From an uncultured Bacteroidia bacterium (GTDB lineage: Bacteria > Bacteroidota > Bacteroidia > Bacteroidales > Prolixibacteraceae), in assembly GCA_903923905.1 (NCBI GenBank), contig CAIXZH010000052.1, positions 80,278 through 144,277 of the forward strand: 64,000 nt of DNA. Direction: 5' to 3'. Under the pieces are notes generated by a model. The model was not told the DNA's origin. It saw only the letters and a program-made list of their open reading frames with translations, and ran no database searches. Shown here piece after piece: positions 1 to 8,335 of this stretch. Position 1 is the stretch's first letter. Every line of letters starts with the position of its first letter. A program made the position numbers and the translations under genes.

Positions 1-575
1 TCTGCACCGAATGTAACAACCGGTGATAGATCGTATTGGGCTTCCCATCCAGTGAAAGTCCAGTTTTTATTGTTTGTCCCTGGATTTATCCAGTAACCGA
101 CCCCCCCATAAGTTGTGAACTTACCCCATGACTTTTGAGCCCAAACCGGAAGGTAGATCTGAGTTCTCCCACTACTAAAAGTGCTGTTTTTTACCGTCGG
201 CAATTCTACAATTGGAAATGTGCCGATCTGGGGAAGATCTTTTGTCTCCTGTATAAAGCGATATTTCATTCCAACTTCGGTATCTGCATATCCGAAATCA
301 GCATGTTGATGCCCGTTATAATTGTAGTTCATTGGAACGATCAGATGAACCTGAACGTTTGGAATTAATCCATAGTTCACTTCAGCATGTGGACTTGTCC
401 CTGTCCAGGAACATTGTTGAAATGAATTAATTGAAGAAATATAGTATTCCCAATGTCTGAAATCAACCGGTTGGGGATCGTCGGTAAAAAATGGTGGTCC
501 GGCATAACTCATCTGGGTTAACTGGCATAAAAGCAATCCTGAAAGTAGAAATTTTCTCCAACTTAATATTTGCAT
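1..575 (-). CDS. Outer-membrane transporter-like protein (Phenol_MetA_deg-like), 3' end beyond window
   Basis: The frame is open from an ATG at 575 to the left edge, giving 191 residues without the C-terminus. It begins with a signal peptide (about residues 1-26, hydrophobic core LLSGLLLC, ending near SYA). The mature start GPPFFTDDPQPVDFRHWEYY resembles the N-terminus of the Phenol_MetA_deg / outer-membrane transporter family, and the rest has alternating beta-strand character (YGLIPNVQVHLIVPMNY, YADTEVGMKYRF). By family the product would be an outer-membrane beta barrel of uncertain substrate. Its start lies 3 nt downstream of the DoxX stop, so the two are probably co-transcribed. Family assignment is from pattern memory and moderately sure; function is not established. 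Confidence 0.65.
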   Translation of the reverse strand, partial: MQILSWRKFLLSGLLLCQLTQMSYAGPPFFTDDPQPVDFRHWEYYISSINSFQQCSWTGTSPHAEVNYGLIPNVQVHLIVPMNYNYNGHQHADFGYADTEVGMKYRFIQETKDLPQIGTFPIVELPTVKNSTFSSGRTQIYLPVWAQKSWGKFTTYGGVGYWINPGTNNKNWTFTGWEAQYDLSPVVTFGA

Positions 576-578
576 AGT

Positions 579-1034
579 TCAACGTTTTGGCATGTCACCT
601 ATTTTAAAATCTAAGGACCACCTTCCGGAACCATAAATAGTCAAATAAATCAAAAGGAGTGTCAATGCAAAATCGGTCCGGTATTCGTGAAGAAGCGCCC
701 AAAATCCTTTATCCAAAAGAATTGGAAATTTAGTAGAGACAAAGGCTGTTAGCATGATAATTAGAAGTGGAATAGCTGCAATTCTGGTCACTAGACCAAC
801 TAATACCAGGGTGCCACATACAACTTCGAAAGTTCCTGTAAAATAAGCCCAGAAAGAGGCGTCACAAAAACCTATTTTTAAAAACCTTCCCGGTCCCAAT
901 AATTCAGGAAACAAATATTTTTGAATCCCTTCAGACAGGAAGATCAAACCAACAACAATTCTCAGGATAATTATCCCGTTATCCCTTTTCGTTTTAATGA
1001 CGTTTATTTTAATTGTTCCAATACTTTTTCTCAT
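579..1034 (-). CDS. DoxX family membrane protein
   Basis: This 151-residue protein has about four hydrophobic segments. The first, GIIILRIVVGLIFLSEGIQK, carries the typical DoxX start (a glycine-rich first helix followed by E-G-x-x-K), and the middle helix (GTFEVVCGTLVLVGLVTRIAA) has the G-x-x-x-x-x-G-L-x-T-R-x-A-A pattern of DoxX/SURF4-type proteins. A basic extension of about 18 residues precedes the first helix. DoxX proteins are inner-membrane proteins of poorly defined, redox- or respiration-linked roles. Here the gene is followed after 3 nt by the outer-membrane protein gene, which suggests an operon. Family identification is firm; the role is not. Confidence 0.85.
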   Translation of the reverse strand: MRKSIGTIKINVIKTKRDNGIIILRIVVGLIFLSEGIQKYLFPELLGPGRFLKIGFCDASFWAYFTGTFEVVCGTLVLVGLVTRIAAIPLLIIMLTAFVSTKFPILLDKGFWALLHEYRTDFALTLLLIYLTIYGSGRWSLDFKIGDMPKR

Positions 1035-1184
1035 AACTGAAATTTAATATCATCATCTCAAGAAGTCAATTATTTATTTGACGGGAACTAATTGCCATAC
1101 CTATAACAACTCAATAACGATTTAGGTTTAAACTCTAGTGTGTCATAAAATTATTCGATAAATTTCAATTTACCCATGAAAACA

Positions 1185-1352
1185 CTAGACTTCTTCATCA
1201 TCGTCGACCTCAAATTTTTTTTCTGTGTTAAACTTATCATTAAAAAATCTGATCGTTTCTTTTTTATCCTTCAAATTCTGAATGATAAGATAAACAACTA
1301 AAATAATCGCACAAAATGCGAAAATGCCAAGAACCAACCAATTTATTTCCAT
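1185..1352 (-). CDS. Small single-pass membrane protein, 55 residues
   Basis: A short frame with ATG at 1352 and TAG at 1185-1187 encodes 55 residues. It has one transmembrane helix (about residues 5-24, WLVLGIFAFCAIILVVYLII), then a charged cytoplasmic-type stretch (QNLKDKKETIRFFNDKF) and an acidic tail (EVDDDEEV). This N-out, helix, Lys-rich, acidic layout matches small membrane proteins that I recall from many Bacteroidota genomes, none with a known function. It lies 111 nt downstream of the PiT gene on the same strand. Coding potential is supported by the sharp division into helix and charged tail and by the absence of any other gene in the gap. Confidence 0.6.
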   Translation of the reverse strand: MEINWLVLGIFAFCAIILVVYLIIQNLKDKKETIRFFNDKFNTEKKFEVDDDEEV

Positions 1353-1463
1353 TGCTTCTATTCTTAAATAAAGTTTAAGGGAATATTATCTACATTGTAA
1401 ATAGTTAAGTGAGCTGATTGTTAAAAGATTGGTAAAAGATGACCTAATTTCTAAATGGGTAAT

Positions 1464-2507
1464 TTACCCCAGATTTATAAGTTTAAGAATCCAATAAATA
1501 AGGGCTGCAAGTGCCATTGAAACTGGAATTGTAAGTATCCAGGCATATAGTAAATTCACGGTTACGCCCCATCGTACAGCGGAAACCCTTTTTGTTAAGC
1601 CAACCCCCATAATGGCACCAGTTATAGTATGCGTAGTACTGACAGGAATACCAAATGCTTCCGTTCCAAACAGCAAAATGGCTCCGGCACCCTCAGCTGC
1701 AACCCCTTCAAAAGGGCTAAGTTTTGTGATTTTTGACCCCATTGTTTTAACAATTTTCCATCCCCCAATCAGAGTTCCAGCTGAAATAGCAGTATAACAA
1801 CCATAAACAATCCATAATGGGATAGCATGGATTTTACCATCTACAAAAGTGATTTGAGCCCAATGTGGAATTAAAGCGGGATCGGTAGTTTTAAAATAGA
1901 CCAATAAAGTAGCTGAGATTATTCCCATTACTTTTTGGGCATCATTTCCGCCATGTCCAAGACTAAATAATGCAGAAGAGAATAACTGTCCAATTTTAAA
2001 CCATCGCTTTAATCTGTAAGGATTGAAGCTCTTGAAAATCCATAGGAGTGCAATGGATATAAAATAGGATAGCATCATTCCAATCAATGGAGCAAGGAAG
2101 ATAAAGGCAGCAATTTTGATAATCTTATCTGAATGAACAACTCCCCATCCAGCGAAAGCAATTGCTGCCCCTGCAAATCCTCCGACCAAAGTATGGGATG
2201 AACTGGAGGGTATTCCCAGATACCATGTGATCAGGTTCCAAATGATGGCTGCGATTACTCCCGCCAATATCACCTGAAGATTTATAGCGCCAGTATCCAC
2301 AACTTTTGCTATCGTATCTACTATGTGAAGTTCAAATATTGCGTATGCCGCAAAATTGAAAAATGCGGCCCAGATAACTGCCTGTAAAGGAGTTAGCACC
2401 TTGGTCGATACTACCGTAGCAATTGAATTCGCTGCATCATGAAATCCATTGATAAAGTCGAAGATAAAAGCCAACACAATAATGGCAATCAAAAGTGTAA
2501 AGTTCAT
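1464..2507 (-). CDS. pit: Inorganic phosphate transporter, PiT family
   Basis: The 347-residue protein is a PHO4/PiT permease of the inner membrane. The two inverted repeats each show their signature: GFHDAANSIATVVSTKVLTP near residue 21 and GHGGNDAQKVMGIISA in the middle, followed by FGTEAFGIPVSTTHTITGAIMGVG in the second half, which parallels YLGIPSSSSHTLVGGFAGAA in the first. About ten hydrophobic helices can be counted. Length fits the short bacterial PiT type without a large cytoplasmic loop. PiT proteins carry metal-phosphate with protons or phosphate with sodium; the ion is not decided here. Upstream are a near-consensus -7 box and a three-unit Pho-box-like repeat, so phosphate-starvation control is likely. 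Confidence 0.95.
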   Translation of the reverse strand: MNFTLLIAIIVLAFIFDFINGFHDAANSIATVVSTKVLTPLQAVIWAAFFNFAAYAIFELHIVDTIAKVVDTGAINLQVILAGVIAAIIWNLITWYLGIPSSSSHTLVGGFAGAAIAFAGWGVVHSDKIIKIAAFIFLAPLIGMMLSYFISIALLWIFKSFNPYRLKRWFKIGQLFSSALFSLGHGGNDAQKVMGIISATLLVYFKTTDPALIPHWAQITFVDGKIHAIPLWIVYGCYTAISAGTLIGGWKIVKTMGSKITKLSPFEGVAAEGAGAILLFGTEAFGIPVSTTHTITGAIMGVGLTKRVSAVRWGVTVNLLYAWILTIPVSMALAALIYWILKLINLG

Positions 2508-2526
2508 AGCTCCATAATAGGTTACT

Positions 2527-2572
2527 CAAAATTATGATTCTGTTGTTACATTACGGTTGCATTGTTGTTACA
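2527..2572 (-). promoter_or_regulatory. Probable Pho box and promoter of the PiT gene
   Basis: Read on the minus strand, three heptamers TGTAACA (2572-2566), TGCAACC (2561-2555) and TGTAACA (2550-2544) follow each other with 4-nt spacers, giving an exact 11-bp period. This is the architecture of Pho boxes bound by PhoB/PhoP response regulators. Nine nt further lies TAATTTTG (2534-2527), a perfect match to the Bacteroidota -7 consensus TAnnTTTG, 19 nt before the PiT start codon. The repeats occupy the place where a -33 element would be, as expected for an activator site. The link to PhoB is inference. Confidence 0.65.
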
Positions 2573-2798
2573 TTTATATTACAGTAGCGCTTTAGATAGA
2601 TGATACAATTATTTTCGAGACACTAAAATGAACTCTGTCTTAATCAAAAAAAAATTATAATTGATTTTTAGCCAACAAGAGTTATGGAATCAGAAAAATT
2701 TAATCGATGTGTTTTTACCTCCATTCCAAAATAAAACAATTGGGTAATAAAAGTATTCCTCGAGATAAGGGCAATGATAATTTCCTAACTCGGCAGTG

Positions 2799-3010
2799 TT
2801 ATTTCCACGGTGTTGTCCCAATAAAAACAGTATGAGTGGTCATCTGGTCAAGTCCTGCCAATTCACCGCAATCTTTGATGTGGTTATTGAACTTTCGGTT
2901 AGATATTCGGGGTAAAACATTAACCGGGTACGGACAATTGTCACTAATCTTTTGGGCCTGGGGTAAAATCGGAATCTTGGCCGGCTCTTTACCTTCCAAA
3001 TTATCTTTTC
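2799..3010 (-). pseudogene. Remnant of a tyrosine recombinase (integrase) C-terminal domain
   Basis: A minus-strand frame reads EPAKIPILPQAQKI, then VLPRISNRKFNNHIKDCGELAGL and DQMTTHT before a stop at 2799-2801. This follows the order of the catalytic domain in Bacteroidota phage-type integrases: a K-T-x-x-P-I-P-L-LP-A strand, LPVISNQKxNxYLKEIAxLAGI, then the TTHxARHTFATT box. Here the A-R-H of that last box is lost, the Tyr-containing C-terminus is absent and the N-terminal half is not visible; upstream sequence in the same frame has stops. It is therefore a decayed fragment. The surrounding 2.6-3.45 kb has no intact gene; a small hairpin (3204-3210 with 3216-3222) is the only other structure seen. 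Confidence 0.5.
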
Positions 3011-3453
3011 ATTATATCTGTTTTTCAGGTAGTCCTGTCTTAATTGCATCAGGTATCAAGACGCCAAGAAGGAGAAGATTGTTGAATCCGGATTAGATGT
3101 TTATGGTTTAATATGTCGTATTTGTTTCAGTTCAACTTAACTATCACGGATTAAAGCACTTACACCAAAACAATTTATATATCATTTAAAGTCCTAACAA
3201 GAACAGGAAAAGTCATTTCCTGTAAAACAAAATCCGCCTGACTTTTACCACGCATCAAGACAATTATAAAATTGAGATTCAGGTGAAAAAATTGATAATT
3301 TTATACGCTGAAAAATGAGATGGTTTTAATTTACAGCCTACAAAAAATAGGGGGACTGAGATAAAAAGAGAACCCAATTTCATTGAACTGAGCTCAAAAA
3401 ACGATAAAATGATCTGAAGAAAGAAACTGTAATAATAACGAAATTAAAAAATT

Positions 3454-3966
3454 ATGAATCTGATAATTAAAGAACAAATAAGACGGGCTCTAATAAGCCT
3501 GCTCCTATTAATATTTTCTTCCGCATTGGTTGGTCAGAATCGGCAGAATAAAGAAGCCGGTCTGATGGCGCTCGATGAGCAATATGGTTTCCTAAATATA
3601 AAACTGGAAACTCCTTTAAGTGCGTTTAAAGGTTTATTAAAAGAGGATGGCGACAAATCGTGTTATAAAATGGCACAGGCGGAGTACATTCTGGGTAAAT
3701 ATAAGTTTGAAGCGGTTTACCTCACCTTTTACAAAGACCAGGTTACCACCATGGAACTTGAAACCAAGGGGTGGAAAAACACAAATGGAATACTATACAT
3801 TTTACAGGAGGCTTATAGCGAAGGAAATAAAAGGGAGCACTTTGGATATAAATGGAAAGGCCAAAAAGTATGGATGAACTTTGCCATCAACGAATCTGAT
3901 GGGAACAGTGTATTAAGTTTACACAGTGTTCCGTTAATGACCAAGGAAATTGGTGAAAACGAATAG
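3454..3966 (+). CDS. Secreted protein of unknown function
   Basis: I do not recognise a family. The 170-residue product starts with a basic N-region (NLIIKEQIRR), a hydrophobic core (ALISLLLLIFSSALV) and a probable cleavage after VGQ near residue 28, so export to the periplasm or cell surface is likely. The mature part is mixed alpha/beta with YGFLNIKLETPLSAFKGLL at its start and a strand-rich middle (GKYKFEAVYLTFYKDQVTTMELET). The gene stands alone between the integrase remnant and the convergent CDF gene. The stop at 3964-3966 lies 117 nt from the stop of the CDF gene. No promoter box was clear. Confidence 0.7.
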   Translation: MNLIIKEQIRRALISLLLLIFSSALVGQNRQNKEAGLMALDEQYGFLNIKLETPLSAFKGLLKEDGDKSCYKMAQAEYILGKYKFEAVYLTFYKDQVTTMELETKGWKNTNGILYILQEAYSEGNKREHFGYKWKGQKVWMNFAINESDGNSVLSLHSVPLMTKEIGENE

Positions 3967-4083
3967 AATAGGCTGAATTTTAACCTGATACCCGGTAATT
4001 TGTGATCCAGGGTTCCCATTCTGCACAATGTTTTATCAAGGGAGGGTTATATCTGTTGAATAATTCCGGCAAGATGTTGCCAC

Positions 4084-4725
4084 CTATTTCGTTTCACAAT
4101 GATCACATTTGCAATTTTTACCTTTCGCTTTTTTGAAGGCTTCCTTACCTTCTGAAAATGAGAAATATATGAGACCTGCCGTACCAAAAGAATCGGCAAA
4201 GGCAAATCCTGTCAATTCGTAAAACAGACTTGAGATCAGCAAAACAATTGACATATAGACACAAATTTTGGTGCAGTTACTATCCGAAATGATAGGGTCG
4301 GAATTCAATTGTGTACCGACTTGCCTTTTCACAGTCATGAGCCAGGTCATAACAAGTATTGAGATCAAAGATATGATGATCCCCCAAAAAGTCGTTTCTG
4401 GCTTGTGTTTTTCAATAATGTTAATGGTAATTCCGGCTAATAGCCCGATTGACAGCAAATAAAAAGCCGCACCTGTTATTTTAAGGGCTTTAATCTCAAA
4501 CTCATTCTTCGAACTTGACGGATTATTTTTAATACGCAAAATCATTACTGCAATTCCTATTCCTGATATTACTTCGATAAAACTGTCTACACCAAAACCG
4601 AATAAGGTAAGCGTTTCATCATGATAACCCAATATCATAGAAACAAAACCTTCAGCAATATTGTAAATTATCGTGAATAAACTTAACTGATAAGCTCTTC
4701 GGTAAAGTTTAAGTTCCTGCTCCAT
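4084..4725 (-). CDS. CDF-like cation transporter with Cys-rich tail
   Basis: The 213-residue protein has about six hydrophobic helices. The second one, TLTLFGFGVDSFIEVISGIGIAVMILRIK, matches the CDF (cation diffusion facilitator) TM2 motif around its metal-binding Asp, and FADSFGTAGLIYFSFSEGKEAF near the C-terminus matches the TM5/TM6 region. The usual His of the first H-x-x-x-D site is replaced (F-G-F-G-V-D). The CDF cytoplasmic metallochaperone-like domain is missing; instead there is a short tail with C205, C207 and C210 (C-K-C-D-H-C). The product is likely an inner-membrane heavy-metal exporter or a diverged relative; substrate cannot be told. The gene is monocistronic and convergent with the upstream secreted protein. 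Confidence 0.7.
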   Translation of the reverse strand: MEQELKLYRRAYQLSLFTIIYNIAEGFVSMILGYHDETLTLFGFGVDSFIEVISGIGIAVMILRIKNNPSSSKNEFEIKALKITGAAFYLLSIGLLAGITINIIEKHKPETTFWGIIISLISILVMTWLMTVKRQVGTQLNSDPIISDSNCTKICVYMSIVLLISSLFYELTGFAFADSFGTAGLIYFSFSEGKEAFKKAKGKNCKCDHCETK

Positions 4726-4891
4726 GGGTTAAAGAGAAATACTGCTCTGTTAAGTGAACGTAAAAAGAAACATGGGTTTAATCGTATAACAGTCGTTTAT
4801 GGGTAAAGTTTAAGATATCTCTACCTTTTAGAATATAATTCGCATAAAATACCGCTAATTGTCGATAAAAACATCCCAAACGTCGATATTA

Positions 4892-4923
4892 TTTCAAAAG
4901 GTTTTCATTCAAAAATACTTTTG
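4892..4923 (+). promoter_or_regulatory. Promoter of the MacAB-TolC operon
   Basis: TACTTTTG at 4916-4923 matches the Bacteroidota -7 consensus TAnnTTTG, with TTTC (4892-4895, one mismatch to TTTG) 20 nt upstream as the -33 element. The ATG of the first gene follows 20 nt after the -7 box, so the leader would be very short. Confidence 0.5.
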
Positions 4924-4943
4924 TTTCAAAATAACAGTCGTAT

Positions 4944-6281
4944 ATGAAAACATTTCAAACGAGTTTTTTAATTGCCTTTCTTCTTTTGATTTTCTCAGGT
5001 TACGAAGGTAAGACGCAGAACAAAACCTGGACCCTGGATGATTGCATCACATATGCGTTGGGTAAAAATATCCAGGTTCTCAAGGCTGATCTGACAAGCA
5101 ATCAAAATCAACTTTATGCCAATCAGTCTAAATTGAACCGTTTACCCGGATTGAATGCATCAGTAAGCGAAAATATGAATTGGTATAAAGGATTTGATTC
5201 GGCATCTGGTCATTATGGAAGTGCCAGCGGTTCTAACGCTACGAATTATGGTGTAAATTCTAATGTAACACTGTATAATGGTAAAAAACTTAGCACTCAG
5301 ATTAAGCAGACAGAACTTAATTTTCAAAGTGGGAAGTTTTATTCACAAGCGGTAAGAGAATCGGTTGGACTGAATATTATCAATGCATATTTGCAGGTAC
5401 TCTATGCATACGAAAGTGTCAATAATGCTGAGAAGCAAGTCGAATCGACCACAAAACAACTGGCCCTGGCCAAGGAGCGGATGGATCTTGGAGCAATTGC
5501 ATCTTCCGATTATTTGCAGATCAAATCTGAGCTGGCCACAGAGAAATTCACTTTGGCAACCGCCCAAAGTCAGCTATCTACCGATAATGTTACTTTGGAA
5601 CAGCTCATCGAGTTACCGGTTGATCCCAATTTTAAGATCAGCTCGCCGAACCTCGAAAGTTTACTCGTGCAATTTGTCAACCCCAATTCACAGGAAGTTT
5701 ATAATCTGGCACTTGGAATAAAACCGGAGATTAAGAATATTGAACTGACGAAAGAGAGTACCACTCTGAACCTGAAGATTGCCAAAGCCGATTTCATCCC
5801 CACCATTTCGATGAATGCAGGATTATCCAGTAATTATTCAAGCCTGAACACAGGATCGTCGTATAACAGTCAGTTATCCAATACATTTAGTCCATCGGTA
5901 GGGATCTCGCTCTCGATACCAATCTTTCAGAAAAATCAGGTTAAAACCAACGTGGGGCTTGCCACTATTGCAATATCCAATGCGGAGCTCGATGTTGTTA
6001 ATGCAAAGAATCTGCTCCGTAAGGAAATTGAGCAGGCCTGTACAAATGTGACTTCAGCATGGAGTCAATACTCTGCCAGCCTTGATCAGATGCAATCTTC
6101 GAAGGAGTCCTATGACGTCACGACTGAAAAATTCAGAGTCGGATTGCTTAATTCGGTTGACTTTTTGGTTCAGAAAACCAGCTTAATCACCTCCGAAAGC
6201 AAATTACTCCAGGCAAAATTCAATCTGATTTTTAGTTATAAGGTATTGGATTTTTATAAAGGAGTTCCGCTGACATTGTAA
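4944..6281 (+). CDS. TolC family outer-membrane efflux protein
   Basis: The 445-residue product begins with a signal peptide (FLIAFLLLIFSGYEGKTQ) and then TWTLDDCITYALGKNIQVLKA, the usual first helix of TolC/OEP proteins. Two OEP repeats follow: long coiled-coil helices such as SVNNAEKQVESTTKQLALAKERMDLGAIASSDYLQIKSELA-type sequence at about 155-215 and a second hairpin at about 345-420, with Ser/Asn-rich beta strands (YNSQLSNTFSPSVGISLSIPIF) between. It forms the trimeric outer-membrane duct. It is the first gene of a + strand operon with a MacA-like adaptor 58 nt downstream, the MacB ATPase and permease, and a two-component system. Confidence 0.93.
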   Translation: MKTFQTSFLIAFLLLIFSGYEGKTQNKTWTLDDCITYALGKNIQVLKADLTSNQNQLYANQSKLNRLPGLNASVSENMNWYKGFDSASGHYGSASGSNATNYGVNSNVTLYNGKKLSTQIKQTELNFQSGKFYSQAVRESVGLNIINAYLQVLYAYESVNNAEKQVESTTKQLALAKERMDLGAIASSDYLQIKSELATEKFTLATAQSQLSTDNVTLEQLIELPVDPNFKISSPNLESLLVQFVNPNSQEVYNLALGIKPEIKNIELTKESTTLNLKIAKADFIPTISMNAGLSSNYSSLNTGSSYNSQLSNTFSPSVGISLSIPIFQKNQVKTNVGLATIAISNAELDVVNAKNLLRKEIEQACTNVTSAWSQYSASLDQMQSSKESYDVTTEKFRVGLLNSVDFLVQKTSLITSESKLLQAKFNLIFSYKVLDFYKGVPLTL

Positions 6282-6339
6282 GATCTGAAAACTGAAATAG
6301 ATAGAAATAAATAGAAATAGATTGTAATATTACAAAACC

Positions 6340-7575
6340 ATGAAAAAGAAACTTTTATTCATTGGATCGGCCTTAGTCCTGATTGTTGTCGGTTTCCTTG
6401 TTTATAAATCGTTTGGAAGTACTGACAAAACCATATCGTTTGAAACTTCAAAAATTTCAAAAGGGACAATCAGCAATACTGTGACTGCAACAGGGACACT
6501 TGAAGCGGTTAAAACCGTTGAGCTTGGCACCCAGGTTTCAGGGGTAATCACAAAAATCTACGTTGATTATAATTCGAAGGTAAAGAAAGGGCAGTTGCTG
6601 GCTCAGATTGACGAAACGCCTCTTTTGGCTCAGCTGGCTCAAAGCAAATCAAGCGTTGATCAGTCCGAAGCCGAGGTTAAATATCAAAAAGCCACTTACG
6701 AACGTTACAAAGCATTGATAGATAAGAAATTAATTGCTCAATCAGATTATGACCTGGCTGAATACAATTATAACAAAGCGGTGGCAACCTTGCACAATGT
6801 CAAATCAATGAACGACAAGGACAAAATTAACCTGTCGTATGCCAAGATTTTTTCTCCCATCGATGGGATTATTCTCAGCCGCGCAGTGGATGAGGGACAA
6901 ACGGTCGCTGCAAGCTTTAGTACCCCTACCCTGTTCACGATCGCCAATGACCTTACGCAGATGCGGGTAGAGGCCAAAGTGGATGAAGCCGATATAGGAA
7001 AAATCGCTAACGGTCAGCGGGTGGAGTTTACTGTGGATGCCTTCCCTTTGAAGAAATTTTCGGGTGTAGTTACCGAAATCAGACTTAAGCCGGTAACGTC
7101 CGCCAATGTAGTCACCTATACAGTAATCATTAATGCACCAAATCCGGATAAAATATTGATGCCGGGAATGACTGCAAACGCTTCGTTCTTTGTAACTGAG
7201 CGAAAAGATATTATACTCGTTCCGTCAAAATCAACTCAGTTCTCCCCAGACATGGAAGCACTGGCAACTTACAACCAGAATGGAGCTGGCAATTTACCTC
7301 CTATGCCTCCAATGGGAGAAGGTGGTCCAAAAGATAAACAAAATGACTCAGACAAGACAGTCTGGGTAAAAGATGGATTATCAGTGCATCCACAAAAAAT
7401 CAAGGTTGGGGTTACTGATGAAATTCATTACGAAGTTTTATCGGGATTAAACGAAGGTGATGAAGTAGTCTTGTCTATGAGTACAGGTGCTGATGATGCA
7501 AAGACGAAAGCAGGTCCAGCCAAAAGCCCGTTTATGCCCCAAAGGCCGGGAAGTAACAGAAAAACAACAAAATAA
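6340..7575 (+). CDS. macA: MacA-like periplasmic adaptor (HlyD/RND family)
   Basis: The protein of 411 residues has an N-terminal membrane anchor (LFIGSALVLIVVGFLVYKSF, residues 5-24). It is followed by the lipoyl-like half motif GTLEAVKTVELGTQVSGVITKIYVDYNSKVKKGQLLAQID, a helical hairpin (about 105-160) and the second half motif YAKIFSPIDGIILSRAVDEGQTV. Beta-barrel and membrane-proximal domains come next (RVEAKVDEADIGKI, PGMTANASFFV). The C-terminus has a Pro/Gly-rich insert (NLPPMPPMGEGGPKD) before the last strands. It links the MacB transporter to TolC. The stop is 2 nt before the start of the ATPase gene. Assignment as MacA rests on gene order and the anchor. Confidence 0.92.
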   Translation: MKKKLLFIGSALVLIVVGFLVYKSFGSTDKTISFETSKISKGTISNTVTATGTLEAVKTVELGTQVSGVITKIYVDYNSKVKKGQLLAQIDETPLLAQLAQSKSSVDQSEAEVKYQKATYERYKALIDKKLIAQSDYDLAEYNYNKAVATLHNVKSMNDKDKINLSYAKIFSPIDGIILSRAVDEGQTVAASFSTPTLFTIANDLTQMRVEAKVDEADIGKIANGQRVEFTVDAFPLKKFSGVVTEIRLKPVTSANVVTYTVIINAPNPDKILMPGMTANASFFVTERKDIILVPSKSTQFSPDMEALATYNQNGAGNLPPMPPMGEGGPKDKQNDSDKTVWVKDGLSVHPQKIKVGVTDEIHYEVLSGLNEGDEVVLSMSTGADDAKTKAGPAKSPFMPQRPGSNRKTTK

Positions 7576-7577
7576 CC

Positions 7578-8324
7578 ATGAATAAATCAATCATACAGGT
7601 TAATCAGCTGAAGAAAGATTTTTATGTTGGTGAAATCACAGTCCACGCACTTCGGGGCATTAATCTCGAAATCAAACAGGGGGAGTTTGTTGCCATCATG
7701 GGAACAAGCGGTTCCGGAAAATCGACCATGTTGAATATTCTGGGTTGCCTGGATAAACCAACCTCAGGATCCTACTTTCTGGATGGAATCAGCATGGGCG
7801 AACTTTCAAAAAACGAACTTGCAGGATTACGCAACATGAAATTGGGATTTGTCTTTCAATCCTATAATCTTTTGTCGAGAACTTCTGCCCTTGAAAATGT
7901 GGAACTTCCATTATTCTACAATCCTAAAATTAAATCCAAGGAGCGCCGCGAACGAGCCGAAGCAGCCCTGGAAGCTGTCGGTCTTAGTGACCGGATGCAT
8001 CATATGCCCAATCAATTGTCAGGAGGACAACAACAAAGGGTGGCTATTGCACGCTCATTGGTTAATGACCCTGTGGTCATCCTGGCTGACGAGGCAACCG
8101 GGAATCTCGATACCCGGACCTCCTTCGAAATCATGGCATTACTTCAGGATCTGAATCAAAAAGGTAAAACCATCGTATTTGTGACTCATGAAGCAGATAT
8201 TGCGAAGTTTATGACCCGTCAGGTTGTTTTCCGCGACGGTCATATTATCCGTGAAGAATTAGTGACCAACAGAAACAATGCTGTGGAATTACTGAAGGCT
8301 CTTCCGATTGATGAAACTGCTTAA
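7578..8324 (+). CDS. macB: MacB-type ABC transporter ATP-binding protein
   Basis: This 248-residue ATPase has all ABC motifs: Walker A GTSGSGKS at residues 42-49, the Q-loop FVFQSYNLL, signature LSGGQQQR starting at L147, Walker B ILADEATGNLD with D171-E172, and the switch His in FVTHEADIA. The sequence is of the LolD/MacB class, which powers tripartite or lipoprotein export. In this operon the MacB ATPase and membrane subunit are separate genes, 11 nt apart, where the E. coli MacB is one fused polypeptide. It acts at the cytoplasmic face with the permease encoded next. Confidence 0.95.
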   Translation: MNKSIIQVNQLKKDFYVGEITVHALRGINLEIKQGEFVAIMGTSGSGKSTMLNILGCLDKPTSGSYFLDGISMGELSKNELAGLRNMKLGFVFQSYNLLSRTSALENVELPLFYNPKIKSKERRERAEAALEAVGLSDRMHHMPNQLSGGQQQRVAIARSLVNDPVVILADEATGNLDTRTSFEIMALLQDLNQKGKTIVFVTHEADIAKFMTRQVVFRDGHIIREELVTNRNNAVELLKALPIDETA

Positions 8325-8335
8325 ATATACTGATA

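Noticed and set aside
2836..3096. 86-codon plus-strand frame opposite the integrase remnant
   Set aside because: It is the complement of the integrase fragment and its sequence has no family pattern.
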